From NCBI RefSeq assembly GCF_001189235.2, contig NZ_LFIP02000012.1:62001-126000 (forward strand): a stretch of 64,000 nucleotides of DNA. The letters run 5' to 3'. How positions within the stretch are numbered: the stretch's first letter is position 1; each line of letters begins with the position of its first letter. The stretch is from Bradyrhizobium embrapense (GTDB taxonomy: Bacteria; Pseudomonadota; Alphaproteobacteria; Rhizobiales; Xanthobacteraceae). Positions 39,908 through 46,231 of this stretch are shown here, piece by piece. A program made the translations under genes and the position numbers. Under the pieces are notes generated by a model. It searched no databases. It saw nothing but the letters and a program-made list of their open reading frames with translations, and was not told the origin of the DNA.

Positions 39908-40711
39908 ATGACCAAGTCAGCCAAGGGGACGGCGCTCGTTACCGGTGCGTCGTCCGGAATCGGTGCCATTTATGCGGACCGACTCGCACGGCGTGGCTAC
40001 GATCTGATCCTCGTCGCACGTAACCGCGAGCGCCTCGATGGGCTCGCCAAGCGTCTTGTGAGGGAGACAGGCCGATCGATCGAGATCGTTGCCGCCGACC
40101 TCAGCAAGCGCGCCGATGTATCGCGGATCGAATCCATTCTGCGCGACAATGCCGGCATCAGCCTGCTGGTGAACAATGCTGGCGTCGGGGCGACCGCGCC
40201 GCTGCTCGCATCCGATGTCGACAAGATGAGCGATATGATCGCGCTCAATGTCGACGCGCTGATGCGCCTGACCTATGCAGCGGTGCCGGGATTTGTCGCG
40301 CGCGGCGGCGGCACCATCATCAACATCGCCTCGGTCGTCGGCGTCCAGCCGGAGCTGCTCAACGGCGTCTACGGCGGCAGCAAGGCCTTCGTGCTGGCGC
40401 TGACCCACTCGCTGCAGCATGAGCTGAAGGACAAGAACATCCGGGTCCAGGCCGTGCTGCCCGGTGCTACCGCCACCGAGTTCTGGGACATCGCCGGCAC
40501 GCCGGTCGCGCATCTGCCCGGCGAGATCGTGATGAAGGCCGAGGACATGGTCGATGCCGCGCTCGCCGGTTTCGACCAGGGCGAGGTGTTCACTGTGCCG
40601 TCGCTGCCGGAGGCTGCGGATTGGCAGGCCTATGAGGCGGCCCGCCAGAAGCTGATGCCGAACCTCTCGCGCAGTGCGCCTGCGGCGCGCTACGGGGTGA
40701 AGGTCGCCTGA
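39908..40711 (+). CDS. SDR family oxidoreductase
   Basis: 267 residues from the ATG at 39908, preceded by CAGGAGA at a good distance. Cofactor loop TGASSGIG (12-19), NNAG in LVNNAGVGATAPLL, serine in INIASVVGVQ and YGGSKAFVLAL for the Tyr/Lys pair near residue 155. The family resembles DltE/YdfG-like short-chain dehydrogenases. Substrate unknown. It faces a GlxA-type regulator and is closed by a strong terminator. Confidence 0.9.
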   Translation: MTKSAKGTALVTGASSGIGAIYADRLARRGYDLILVARNRERLDGLAKRLVRETGRSIEIVAADLSKRADVSRIESILRDNAGISLLVNNAGVGATAPLLASDVDKMSDMIALNVDALMRLTYAAVPGFVARGGGTIINIASVVGVQPELLNGVYGGSKAFVLALTHSLQHELKDKNIRVQAVLPGATATEFWDIAGTPVAHLPGEIVMKAEDMVDAALAGFDQGEVFTVPSLPEAADWQAYEAARQKLMPNLSRSAPAARYGVKVA

Positions 40712-40727
40712 GACCTGCGAAATTGCG

Positions 40728-40756
40728 TCCCGCGCGGCCGGAAGCGCCGCGCGGGA
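40728..40756 (+). terminator. Terminator after the SDR gene
   Basis: TCCCGCGCGGC and GCCGCGCGGGA form an 11-bp perfect stem with a 7-base loop, extended by TTGC/GCAA, followed by CCTTTTG. It begins 17 bases after the stop. Confidence 0.85.
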
Positions 40757-40819
40757 AGCAACCTTTTGAGTTCCCCATCGTTAATGCCGGGAACCTCAAG
40801 CGGGCAGGCAAAGAGCTAA

Positions 40820-41965
40820 ATGGCTGAAGACACCGGACTGACCACGGGCATCGCGCACCACGGTGCCGCGCGGCTGCCCTCCGTCGACATCGACAGCTTC
40901 AACGTCGAGCTGAAAGACGACGAGGGTTTTCTCGGCGATCGCGCCTCCAAGGGCGCGTTCCGCAAGATCTTCGACCGCTGGCGCAAGCCTCTGCGCAAAT
41001 CCGGCGAGGATCCGTTCGGCGATGAGCCGTCGGACAAGATCAGCAAGAAGAAGCTCGATGAGATGCTGGTCGGCGACGACACCGAGGCCTCTGCGGTGGT
41101 GCACAGCGCGATCGAGGAGTTTGCCCAGGAGCTGGCCTATGTGACGCGGCGCTTCCTCAACACCAAGGCCTGGGCGAAGACCGAGCGCATCGTGGTCGGC
41201 GGCGGCTTCCGCGACTCCAGGCTCGGTGAGCTCGCCATCGCGCGGACCGACATCATCCTGAAGTCGGAGGATTTCAAGGTCGACCTGGTGCCGATCCGCT
41301 TTCACCCTGATGATGCCGGGCTGATCGGCACGCTGAATCTGGCGCCGTCGTGGATCTTCGAGGCCCATGACGGCGTGCTCGCGGTCGATATCGGCGGCAC
41401 CAATATCCGCTGCGGCGTGGTCGAGACGCGCTGGAAGAAGGCGCCCGATCTCTCGAAGGCGATGGTCTGGAAATCCGGGCTGTGGCGCCATGCCGATGAC
41501 GAGCCGACGCGCGAAGGCGCGGTGAAGCGGCTGGTGAAGATGCTGAAGGACCTGATCGCCGAAGCCGAAAAGGAAAATCTCAAGCTCGCGCCGTTCATCG
41601 GCATAGCCTGTCCCGGCGTCATCAAAGAGGATGGCTCGATCGAAAAGGGCGCGCAGAATCTGCCCGGCAATTGGGAGAGCAGCAAATTCAATTTGCCGGC
41701 AAGCCTGGTCGAGGCGATCCCGCAGATCGGCGATCATGACACCGCGATCGTGATGCACAATGACGGCGTGGTGCAGGGGCTGGCCGAGGTCCCGTTCATG
41801 CAGGATGTCGCGCGCTGGGGCGTACTGACGATCGGAACCGGGCTCGGCAATGCCCGCTACACCAACCGCAAGAAAGACAACGGCAAGGACGAGAAGAAGG
41901 ACAAGGACAGCGAGGGCGAAAAGGACGAGAAGAAAGCCAAAAAAGCCAAGAAGGCCGATGCCTGA
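40820..41965 (+). CDS. ROK-like sugar kinase with motifs in permuted order
   Basis: 381 residues. The kinase motifs are those of the ROK/glucokinase fold: phosphate-1 loop VDIGGTNIRCGVVE (189-202), GIACPGVI (261-268), VMHNDGVVQGLAE with likely catalytic D315, and phosphate-2 loop TIGTGLGNA (338-345). But the segment that normally ends a ROK protein, VVGGGF ... DDAGLIGTLNLA (125-175), comes before the phosphate-1 loop, and after the phosphate-2 loop only a Lys/Glu/Asp-rich tail (346-381) remains. That order suggests circular permutation. The ROK zinc motif is not seen. Possible glucokinase or a non-enzymatic relative. Confidence 0.75.
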   Translation: MAEDTGLTTGIAHHGAARLPSVDIDSFNVELKDDEGFLGDRASKGAFRKIFDRWRKPLRKSGEDPFGDEPSDKISKKKLDEMLVGDDTEASAVVHSAIEEFAQELAYVTRRFLNTKAWAKTERIVVGGGFRDSRLGELAIARTDIILKSEDFKVDLVPIRFHPDDAGLIGTLNLAPSWIFEAHDGVLAVDIGGTNIRCGVVETRWKKAPDLSKAMVWKSGLWRHADDEPTREGAVKRLVKMLKDLIAEAEKENLKLAPFIGIACPGVIKEDGSIEKGAQNLPGNWESSKFNLPASLVEAIPQIGDHDTAIVMHNDGVVQGLAEVPFMQDVARWGVLTIGTGLGNARYTNRKKDNGKDEKKDKDSEGEKDEKKAKKAKKADA

Positions 41966-42119
41966 GCCCCGCGCCTCGGCGATCGCGCGGTAAGGTTGAT
42001 CGGTTAGGTTAAGATCGGCTTCGCGTTGCCGTTTCGGCGCCCGCCGCTACCGTGGACCGTGTCGCTCCCGCCGACCGGCGAAGCCGCACTTCCCGGCCAG
42101 CAATACTAAGAAGCGGCAC

Positions 42120-42154
42120 GGGACCGCCAGTTTTTGTCGCGTCCTGGCGGTCCC
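42120..42154. terminator. Bidirectional hairpin between ROK-like and hydrolase genes
   Basis: GGGACCGCCAG and CTGGCGGTCCC form an 11-bp perfect stem around a 13-base loop. It lies between convergent genes, 9 bases from the hydrolase stop. A T-rich stretch (ACCATTTTC) follows on the plus strand. Confidence 0.75.
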
Positions 42155-42162
42155 ACCATTTT

Positions 42163-43026
42163 CTACCTCCAATTGATCCGCCCGAAGAAGCCGGCGATCT
42201 CGCTGGCAGCGCGGTCAGGATCCTCGCGATGCGGGAAGTGCCCGACATCGGGAAACATCTTCAGGTCCAGGTTCGAGAAGGTCTCGCCCAGCCGGTCGGT
42301 CCAGGCATAGGGAAACAGCGGATCGTGCTCGGCCCAGCGGATGCAGGTCGGCACGGTGATCGGCGGCAGCGAAGGCGCCTCGCCCTGCATCATCTTCACG
42401 CGCCCGGCATGCGACGCGCGATAATGCGCAAAGCCGCCGGCGAGGTTGCCGGGCTTGTAGAAGTTGTCGGCGAAGTCCTCGATCACGTCGTCGAACGCAG
42501 CCTTGCGATGCGCCCAGTTGTGCAGGAAATGGCCGATATAAAGGCGGCAGGTCTCTCTGTTGGCGCCGACCAGCGCGGGCGCCATCTCCATCTGGTGGAA
42601 CGACTGGTACCAGATGTGGTTCAGCCGGTCGGGCGCGGCCATCCGTGCCCCGATGCCGGGATAGACGAAATCGAAGAACAATAGCCCGGCGATGCGGTCG
42701 GGCGCCCTGCGCGCGAGCGGCTGCATCACGGCGCCGCCGACGTCGTGGCCGACCACGCCGGCTTTCTCGATCCCGAGCGCGTCCAGCAGCGCCAGCATGT
42801 CGTCGGTATGCTGGTCGGGGCCGAACGGGCCTTGCGGCTTGTCGCTGTCGCCGAAGCCGCGCAGGTCGGGCGCGATCAGGGTGTAGCGGTCGGCGAGGCG
42901 CGCCATCACAGGCTTCCAGGTCAGCCAGAATTCCGGCCAGCCGTGCAACAGCAGCAGCTGAGGACCGCTCCCGGTCCGCGCGACGTGGAACGCCGCGCCA
43001 TTGGCTCGAATCGTCACATGCTCCAT
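42163..43026 (-). CDS. Alpha/beta hydrolase (epoxide hydrolase/haloalkane dehalogenase-like)
   Basis: 287 residues from the ATG at 43026 (MEHVTIRANGAAFHVARTGSG). Family marks: oxyanion motif LLHGWPEFWLTWKPVM, then LIAPDLRGFGDSDKP, nucleophile elbow GHDVGGA with Asp as nucleophile, and the catalytic histidine in DVGHFPHREDPDRAA. An aspartate nucleophile followed by valine points to epoxide hydrolase or dehalogenase type rather than esterase. Cytoplasmic, no signal peptide. Substrate unknown. Confidence 0.9.
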   Translation of the reverse strand: MEHVTIRANGAAFHVARTGSGPQLLLLHGWPEFWLTWKPVMARLADRYTLIAPDLRGFGDSDKPQGPFGPDQHTDDMLALLDALGIEKAGVVGHDVGGAVMQPLARRAPDRIAGLLFFDFVYPGIGARMAAPDRLNHIWYQSFHQMEMAPALVGANRETCRLYIGHFLHNWAHRKAAFDDVIEDFADNFYKPGNLAGGFAHYRASHAGRVKMMQGEAPSLPPITVPTCIRWAEHDPLFPYAWTDRLGETFSNLDLKMFPDVGHFPHREDPDRAASEIAGFFGRINWR

Positions 43027-43238
43027 CAGCCGCTCCCGCTTATTTGCTTCGCCCGTGCGCCGACCGGACCAGAACCGTCCCGCTAGCGCATTGTTTCCGC
43101 GCACTTTCTCAGCTCATCCCGGTGCTCCGATGGCGCTCGGCACCGGCGCCGGAAATATTATTGCAGCGCCTTGTCTGGCTCGCCATCCTCGCCTAGAACA
43201 CGCCCCGACCGCGGGTGGCGCAAATCACCCGGGCCATC

Positions 43239-43328
43239 GGAGAGGTGGCAGAGTGGTTGAATGCACCGCACTCGAAATGCGGCATAGGTGCAAGCCTATC
43301 GGGGGTTCGAATCCCTCCCTCTCCGCCA
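43239..43328 (+). tRNA. tRNA-Ser (CGA)
   Basis: Ninety bases including encoded CCA. Acceptor stem GGAGAGG pairs with CCTCTCC; the anticodon stem CCGCA/TGCGG holds the loop CTCGAAA, so the anticodon is CGA, reading UCG serine codons. A long variable arm (class II tRNA) and the T-arm with GGTTCGAAT are present. The 3' end is the left edge of the accessory region, a classic integration site for islands. Confidence 0.95.
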
Positions 43329-43736
43329 TATCCAATTGAAATTACTACAGTTTTTCAAGAAATCTGAGGACGCCCCCCGGATTAGCACACGTTGCAGTCT
43401 GGACTGCGGCCCTTAGCTATAACGTTTGGAGCTCGGGCCGAGTGCTCGGCCAAACGAGACGCGCCAACAAGCCGCATCCCGGTCTTGGCCTGCCGGAAAC
43501 TTCGACCGCGCGCCCTTAACTCAACAGCTATTGAAATAATTGAGCTGCATCTCTACGTTGTGCTTTCCGCTGGCGATGACCTGGCGACATCGGGCGTTTC
43601 GTAACGTAGTCGCTGCGAAGCGTACGGTTCGGACAATTGACGCGACGTGCGTAGCGCGGCGTATCAAGTGCTTCTCGGTTGACGACTCCAAGTTATTGGG
43701 TCGCGGGTAGCTGGCGGTGAACTATGGAGATGCCAT
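43329..43736 (+). ncRNA. Hairpin-rich leader upstream of the reverse transcriptase, candidate ncRNA
   Basis: About 400 bases without a credible gene. Visible structure: GCAGT-CTGG-ACTGC (43394-43407); CGTTTGG (43423-43429) with CCAAACG (43450-43456) enclosing GGCCGA-GTGC-TCGGCC (43436-43451), alternatives that share bases; CAGCT (43525-43529) with AGCTG (43543-43547), overlapping CTCAA/TTGAG; CGATG (43574-43578) with CATCG (43588-43592). RT-based defence systems often have a structured RNA just upstream. I found no clear long a1/a2-type pairing joining the two ends, so retron msr-msd identity is unproven. Confidence 0.35.
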
Positions 43737-43916
43737 ATGAGCAAATTTTTTGCACGTATGGCGACCCTTACCCGCAAGATCGCGGAATGGTTGATACCGG
43801 TCCTGACCGTCGTCAATCTTCTGATCGAAATTGTGGGTAAGGTCGCCAACTGCCATGATCGTAAATTACGAGTTCAAGTATCGCTCGCGAGGCAAGTGGT
43901 TCTTCGTTCCCAATGA
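43737..43916 (+). CDS. 59-residue hydrophobic small protein overlapping the RT start
   Basis: ATG at 43737 with GGAG 7 bases upstream, the best ribosome site in this stretch. The protein begins MSKFFARMATLTRKIAEW and has one hydrophobic segment at about 18-34 (WLIPVLTVVNLLIEIVG), flanked by basic residues. The stop lies 62 bases inside the RT gene, in another frame, so the two genes overlap and may be translationally coupled. No family recognised. A small membrane effector is one possibility; a mere leader ORF that drives RT translation is another. Confidence 0.45.
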   Translation: MSKFFARMATLTRKIAEWLIPVLTVVNLLIEIVGKVANCHDRKLRVQVSLARQVVLRSQ

Positions 43917-44586
43917 CAAGTGCGAGCGACGCGGTCGGCGCATGCTGGCCTACTTCAAGCGGCGCCTCGTGTTTCCTGACTACATGTACCATTTTAAGAA
44001 GGGCGGCCACGTCGGGGCCCTTCACGCGCATTTAAACAATCAGCTCTTCTTCAAAATCGACATCCAGAATTTCTACTACTCGATCGCGAGAATGCGGGTA
44101 ACGCGCGCACTGCGCCAGTGGGGATACCCCGGCGCTAACACGTTTGCGATGTGGTCATGCGTTCGCAATCCGCTACCGGGACCAAAACACGCGCTGCCTA
44201 TCGGCTTCGTCCAATCGCCGCTCCTCGCGAGCCTGGCGTTGATCAAGTCGGAAGTTGCCGAAGCAATCGACCGCGCCACAGCAAAAGGCGTGTGCATCTC
44301 GGTGTACCTTGATGACTTTATCGGCTCTCATGACGACGAGGCGGTGCTTAAGGAGGCTTACGAGGACATCCGGGCAACGTGTGTTGCGGCCGGGTTTATT
44401 CCCAATCCTAGCAAGCTGGCGCCACCGCAAGCGGCGATAACCGCATTTAACTGCGACCTGACCAGCGGCGCCGCTGAGGTAACAACGGATCGGGTCGCGA
44501 AATATCTCGCACGCACCGACCGCACCCCTCTTTCAGACGCGGGGTTCGACGAGTACCGGGATCTCGTGCGATCACAGAACGTTTAA
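43855..44586 (+). CDS. Compact reverse transcriptase (retron/unknown-group type)
   Basis: 243 residues from the ATG at 43855. Polymerase motifs occur in order: motif A FFKIDIQNFYYSI (65-77, catalytic D69), motif B ALPIGFVQSPLLASLAL (113-129), motif C SVYLDDFIGS (149-158, D153-D154), motif D-like AAGFIPNPSK (178-187). There is no group II intron maturase domain and little room for a thumb; the retron VTG motif is replaced by ITAFN. In motif B the usual Gln after LP is Ile. It is therefore a bacterial RT outside the classical groups I can name, probably defence-related. Low-GC island context; a hairpin follows the stop. Confidence 0.9.
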   Translation: MIVNYEFKYRSRGKWFFVPNDKCERRGRRMLAYFKRRLVFPDYMYHFKKGGHVGALHAHLNNQLFFKIDIQNFYYSIARMRVTRALRQWGYPGANTFAMWSCVRNPLPGPKHALPIGFVQSPLLASLALIKSEVAEAIDRATAKGVCISVYLDDFIGSHDDEAVLKEAYEDIRATCVAAGFIPNPSKLAPPQAAITAFNCDLTSGAAEVTTDRVAKYLARTDRTPLSDAGFDEYRDLVRSQNV

Positions 44587-44596
44587 AAAGAGGAAA

Positions 44597-44620
44597 GGAC
44601 GCCCCGTTGCCGGAGCGTCC
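44597..44620 (+). terminator. Hairpin after the RT gene
   Basis: GGACGC pairs with GCGTCC and, inside, CCG with CGG around TTGC, leaving one C-A mismatch. It starts 10 bases after the RT stop and is a likely end of the RT transcript, though no T-run follows. Confidence 0.6.
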
Positions 44621-44627
44621 CGCCCGT

Positions 44628-44744
44628 TCAGAACAACTTAGACAGTAAGGCGATCATCGAAGCCAGATGCAAATTGCACCCGAGGCCAAGACGGAACGTC
44701 TTTCCGCTCGGTTGGCTGGCTTCGAGAGTGAGAAACACCAACAT
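44628..44744 (-). CDS. 38-residue small ORF with a strong ribosome site
   Basis: On the minus strand, ATG at 44744 follows GGAGGG by 4 bases, one of the best Shine-Dalgarno matches in the island. The product is MLVFLTLEASQPSGKTFRLG and 18 further residues, ending ASMIALLSKLF. It is weakly hydrophobic at both ends. No family recognised. It lies tail to tail with the RT gene, between it and the DUF4238 gene. Existence rests on the ribosome site alone. Confidence 0.35.
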   Translation of the reverse strand: MLVFLTLEASQPSGKTFRLGLGCNLHLASMIALLSKLF

Positions 44745-45064
44745 GGTGCCCTCCAATCTCTGCGCGGGGTCCTAACTTAGCCGACATCGCGCGTTGAGCC
44801 AGCGGGTTGGGGATTTTTGGACGTTTACCGCCTACCGGTGCCCCCTACACGCTTCGGCCAGCTCTTTGTCGGGGTAAGACGTAGTGGGGACGATTGCGCG
44901 CAGCAATGGCTCGTCCGCAGATTAAATTATGGGAGAAGGTAGACTCCTCGCTTGACCGACCGCGAATCGCAACCCTCCGACATATCATCTGCGTCGCCAA
45001 GTGCGCTCCCAAATCCCGGCTAAAGACACGCGGAAGGTCATAGAGCGCTAACGACGCGCGTCGA
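44745..45064. other. Gap between the small ORF and the DUF4238 gene
   Basis: About 320 bases of lower-GC sequence. A 93-codon frame on the minus strand (44845-45126) overlaps the DUF4238 end and has an Arg-rich shadow-like composition. I see no repeats. It presumably contains the DUF4238 terminator and the promoter for the small ORF. Confidence 0.5.
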
Positions 45065-46204
45065 TCATCCCGCAGGCGGCGGCGAAGGAGCCGTCGCCGC
45101 CGCTGGTCGAAATGCGGTCCTGGCACGACCCGTTTGTCGATGCTCGCCCCTTAACCATTCCTCTTTCCGTACGTGCCCGATCGTCGTACCGTTGCTGAAC
45201 GTTGTCGGCTTGGGACGATACTTCAGAAAGCTCGGCCACGTTGAAGGTTGTCGAGATAAAAAGCTAGCTCGCACCAAAGCACTCTCGGCCTGTTTTTCTT
45301 CGTCAGCCGAGCCCTTACGAAACGCCTCGCCGGTCACTCCCGACGCACGCACCATAGTTTCCACCTCATGCTTGACCTGAGACCGGACCAACTTAGCAAG
45401 ATTTGCTGCTTCTAAAATCGTTGATCGTTTCTCCCAATCAGAAAAATAGAGGTTCTTATTGGCGCTGATGCACTGAAGGTGGTTGATCGCCGCGACGTCA
45501 GCGGCGAGGGTAACATCGACAAATTTTGTGCCGCGTGGAATGGATATCGTATAGACGCCGATATCGAAGAACAACGCGACAAGCTTTGGTGTTAGCGGCA
45601 AAGCATAAATTGCTCCCGAACTAATCACCCCAAATCCCCCGTGCAATTTCTTCTCGAAGTGAAACTTGTTCGTGAATATCGCCGGATCATCTGATGTAAT
45701 GAAATCATCGTTAGTCTGGTTGCGAAGCACGATGAATTTTAGGTCGCGGGCGAGGTCGTGTGACCCAAGCCCAGCGCTCATCGACATCGCAACGAGCTCG
45801 TGATGGGTGAGCGGGGGCGGCTTTTGATCTTCGTGGTGCTTGAAGATTTCGGACTTTAATCGCTCTTGCATCGCACCAAGGTCAGCAATCGCCCCCTCGG
45901 TTCGGCGATTTTGGACTAGCACGAACAGCCTGAGCCATTCCTGGTCGTCAGCGCTCAAGTCATTTCCAGCGCTCAAGAGCTTTACGATGCGCGCATATTG
46001 TCCTTCGAGGTCACCAAGGGCTGTCTCGACCTCCAGGTCAGCACCATAGAAGTAATCCCTTGCGCATTGATTCTTCAGGCTGGCGTTAGAAATCGCTCTC
46101 TGTGTTTCGATCAAATGAGTGTTGATTGCGCGCCCCTCACCGCTCAGCGAGAATGGCTTTAGTGCGCACCGCGGGACAAAGTGTTGATTCTTACGATCAG
46201 TCAT
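45065..46204 (-). CDS. DUF4238 domain protein
   Basis: 379 residues, ATG start. The N-terminus DRKNQHFVPRCALKPFSLSG matches the conserved N-Q-H-x-V-P-R pattern of DUF4238. Central parts include QCARDYFYGADLEVETALGD, NDFITSDDPAIFTNKF and YALPLTPKLVALFFDIGVY, typical of that family (a conserved SDxPv-like segment). Molecular function is unknown; I infer a possible nuclease or toxin role from context only. It starts 27 bases after the OLD-family gene, so the two form an operon. The Pro/Ala-rich last 20 residues look unconserved. Confidence 0.82.
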   Translation of the reverse strand: MTDRKNQHFVPRCALKPFSLSGEGRAINTHLIETQRAISNASLKNQCARDYFYGADLEVETALGDLEGQYARIVKLLSAGNDLSADDQEWLRLFVLVQNRRTEGAIADLGAMQERLKSEIFKHHEDQKPPPLTHHELVAMSMSAGLGSHDLARDLKFIVLRNQTNDDFITSDDPAIFTNKFHFEKKLHGGFGVISSGAIYALPLTPKLVALFFDIGVYTISIPRGTKFVDVTLAADVAAINHLQCISANKNLYFSDWEKRSTILEAANLAKLVRSQVKHEVETMVRASGVTGEAFRKGSADEEKQAESALVRASFLSRQPSTWPSFLKYRPKPTTFSNGTTIGHVRKEEWLRGEHRQTGRARTAFRPAAATAPSPPPAG

Positions 46205-46231
46205 TGACCGTCTATGGGGGTCGCCGTCACG

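Noticed and set aside
43392..43604. 70-codon plus-strand ORF in the RT leader
   Set aside because: TTG start, no ribosome site, Arg/Ala-rich composition, and it runs across the strongest hairpins of the leader.
43724..43840. 38-codon ORF (MEMPYEQIF...) overlapping the 59-codon ORF
   Set aside because: Its ATG lies inside the ribosome site of the 59-codon frame and the product has no protein-like pattern.
43855..44586. Group II intron ORF
   Set aside because: No maturase X domain, no endonuclease domain, no intron domain V-like hairpin after the gene, and the protein is far too short.
43329..44600. Diversity-generating retroelement
   Set aside because: No template/variable repeat pair differing at adenines was seen near the RT, and no Avd-like or C-type lectin target gene is present.
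44845..45126. 93-codon minus-strand ORF overlapping the DUF4238 end
   Set aside because: Arg-rich, overlaps the better supported gene and has no ribosome site.
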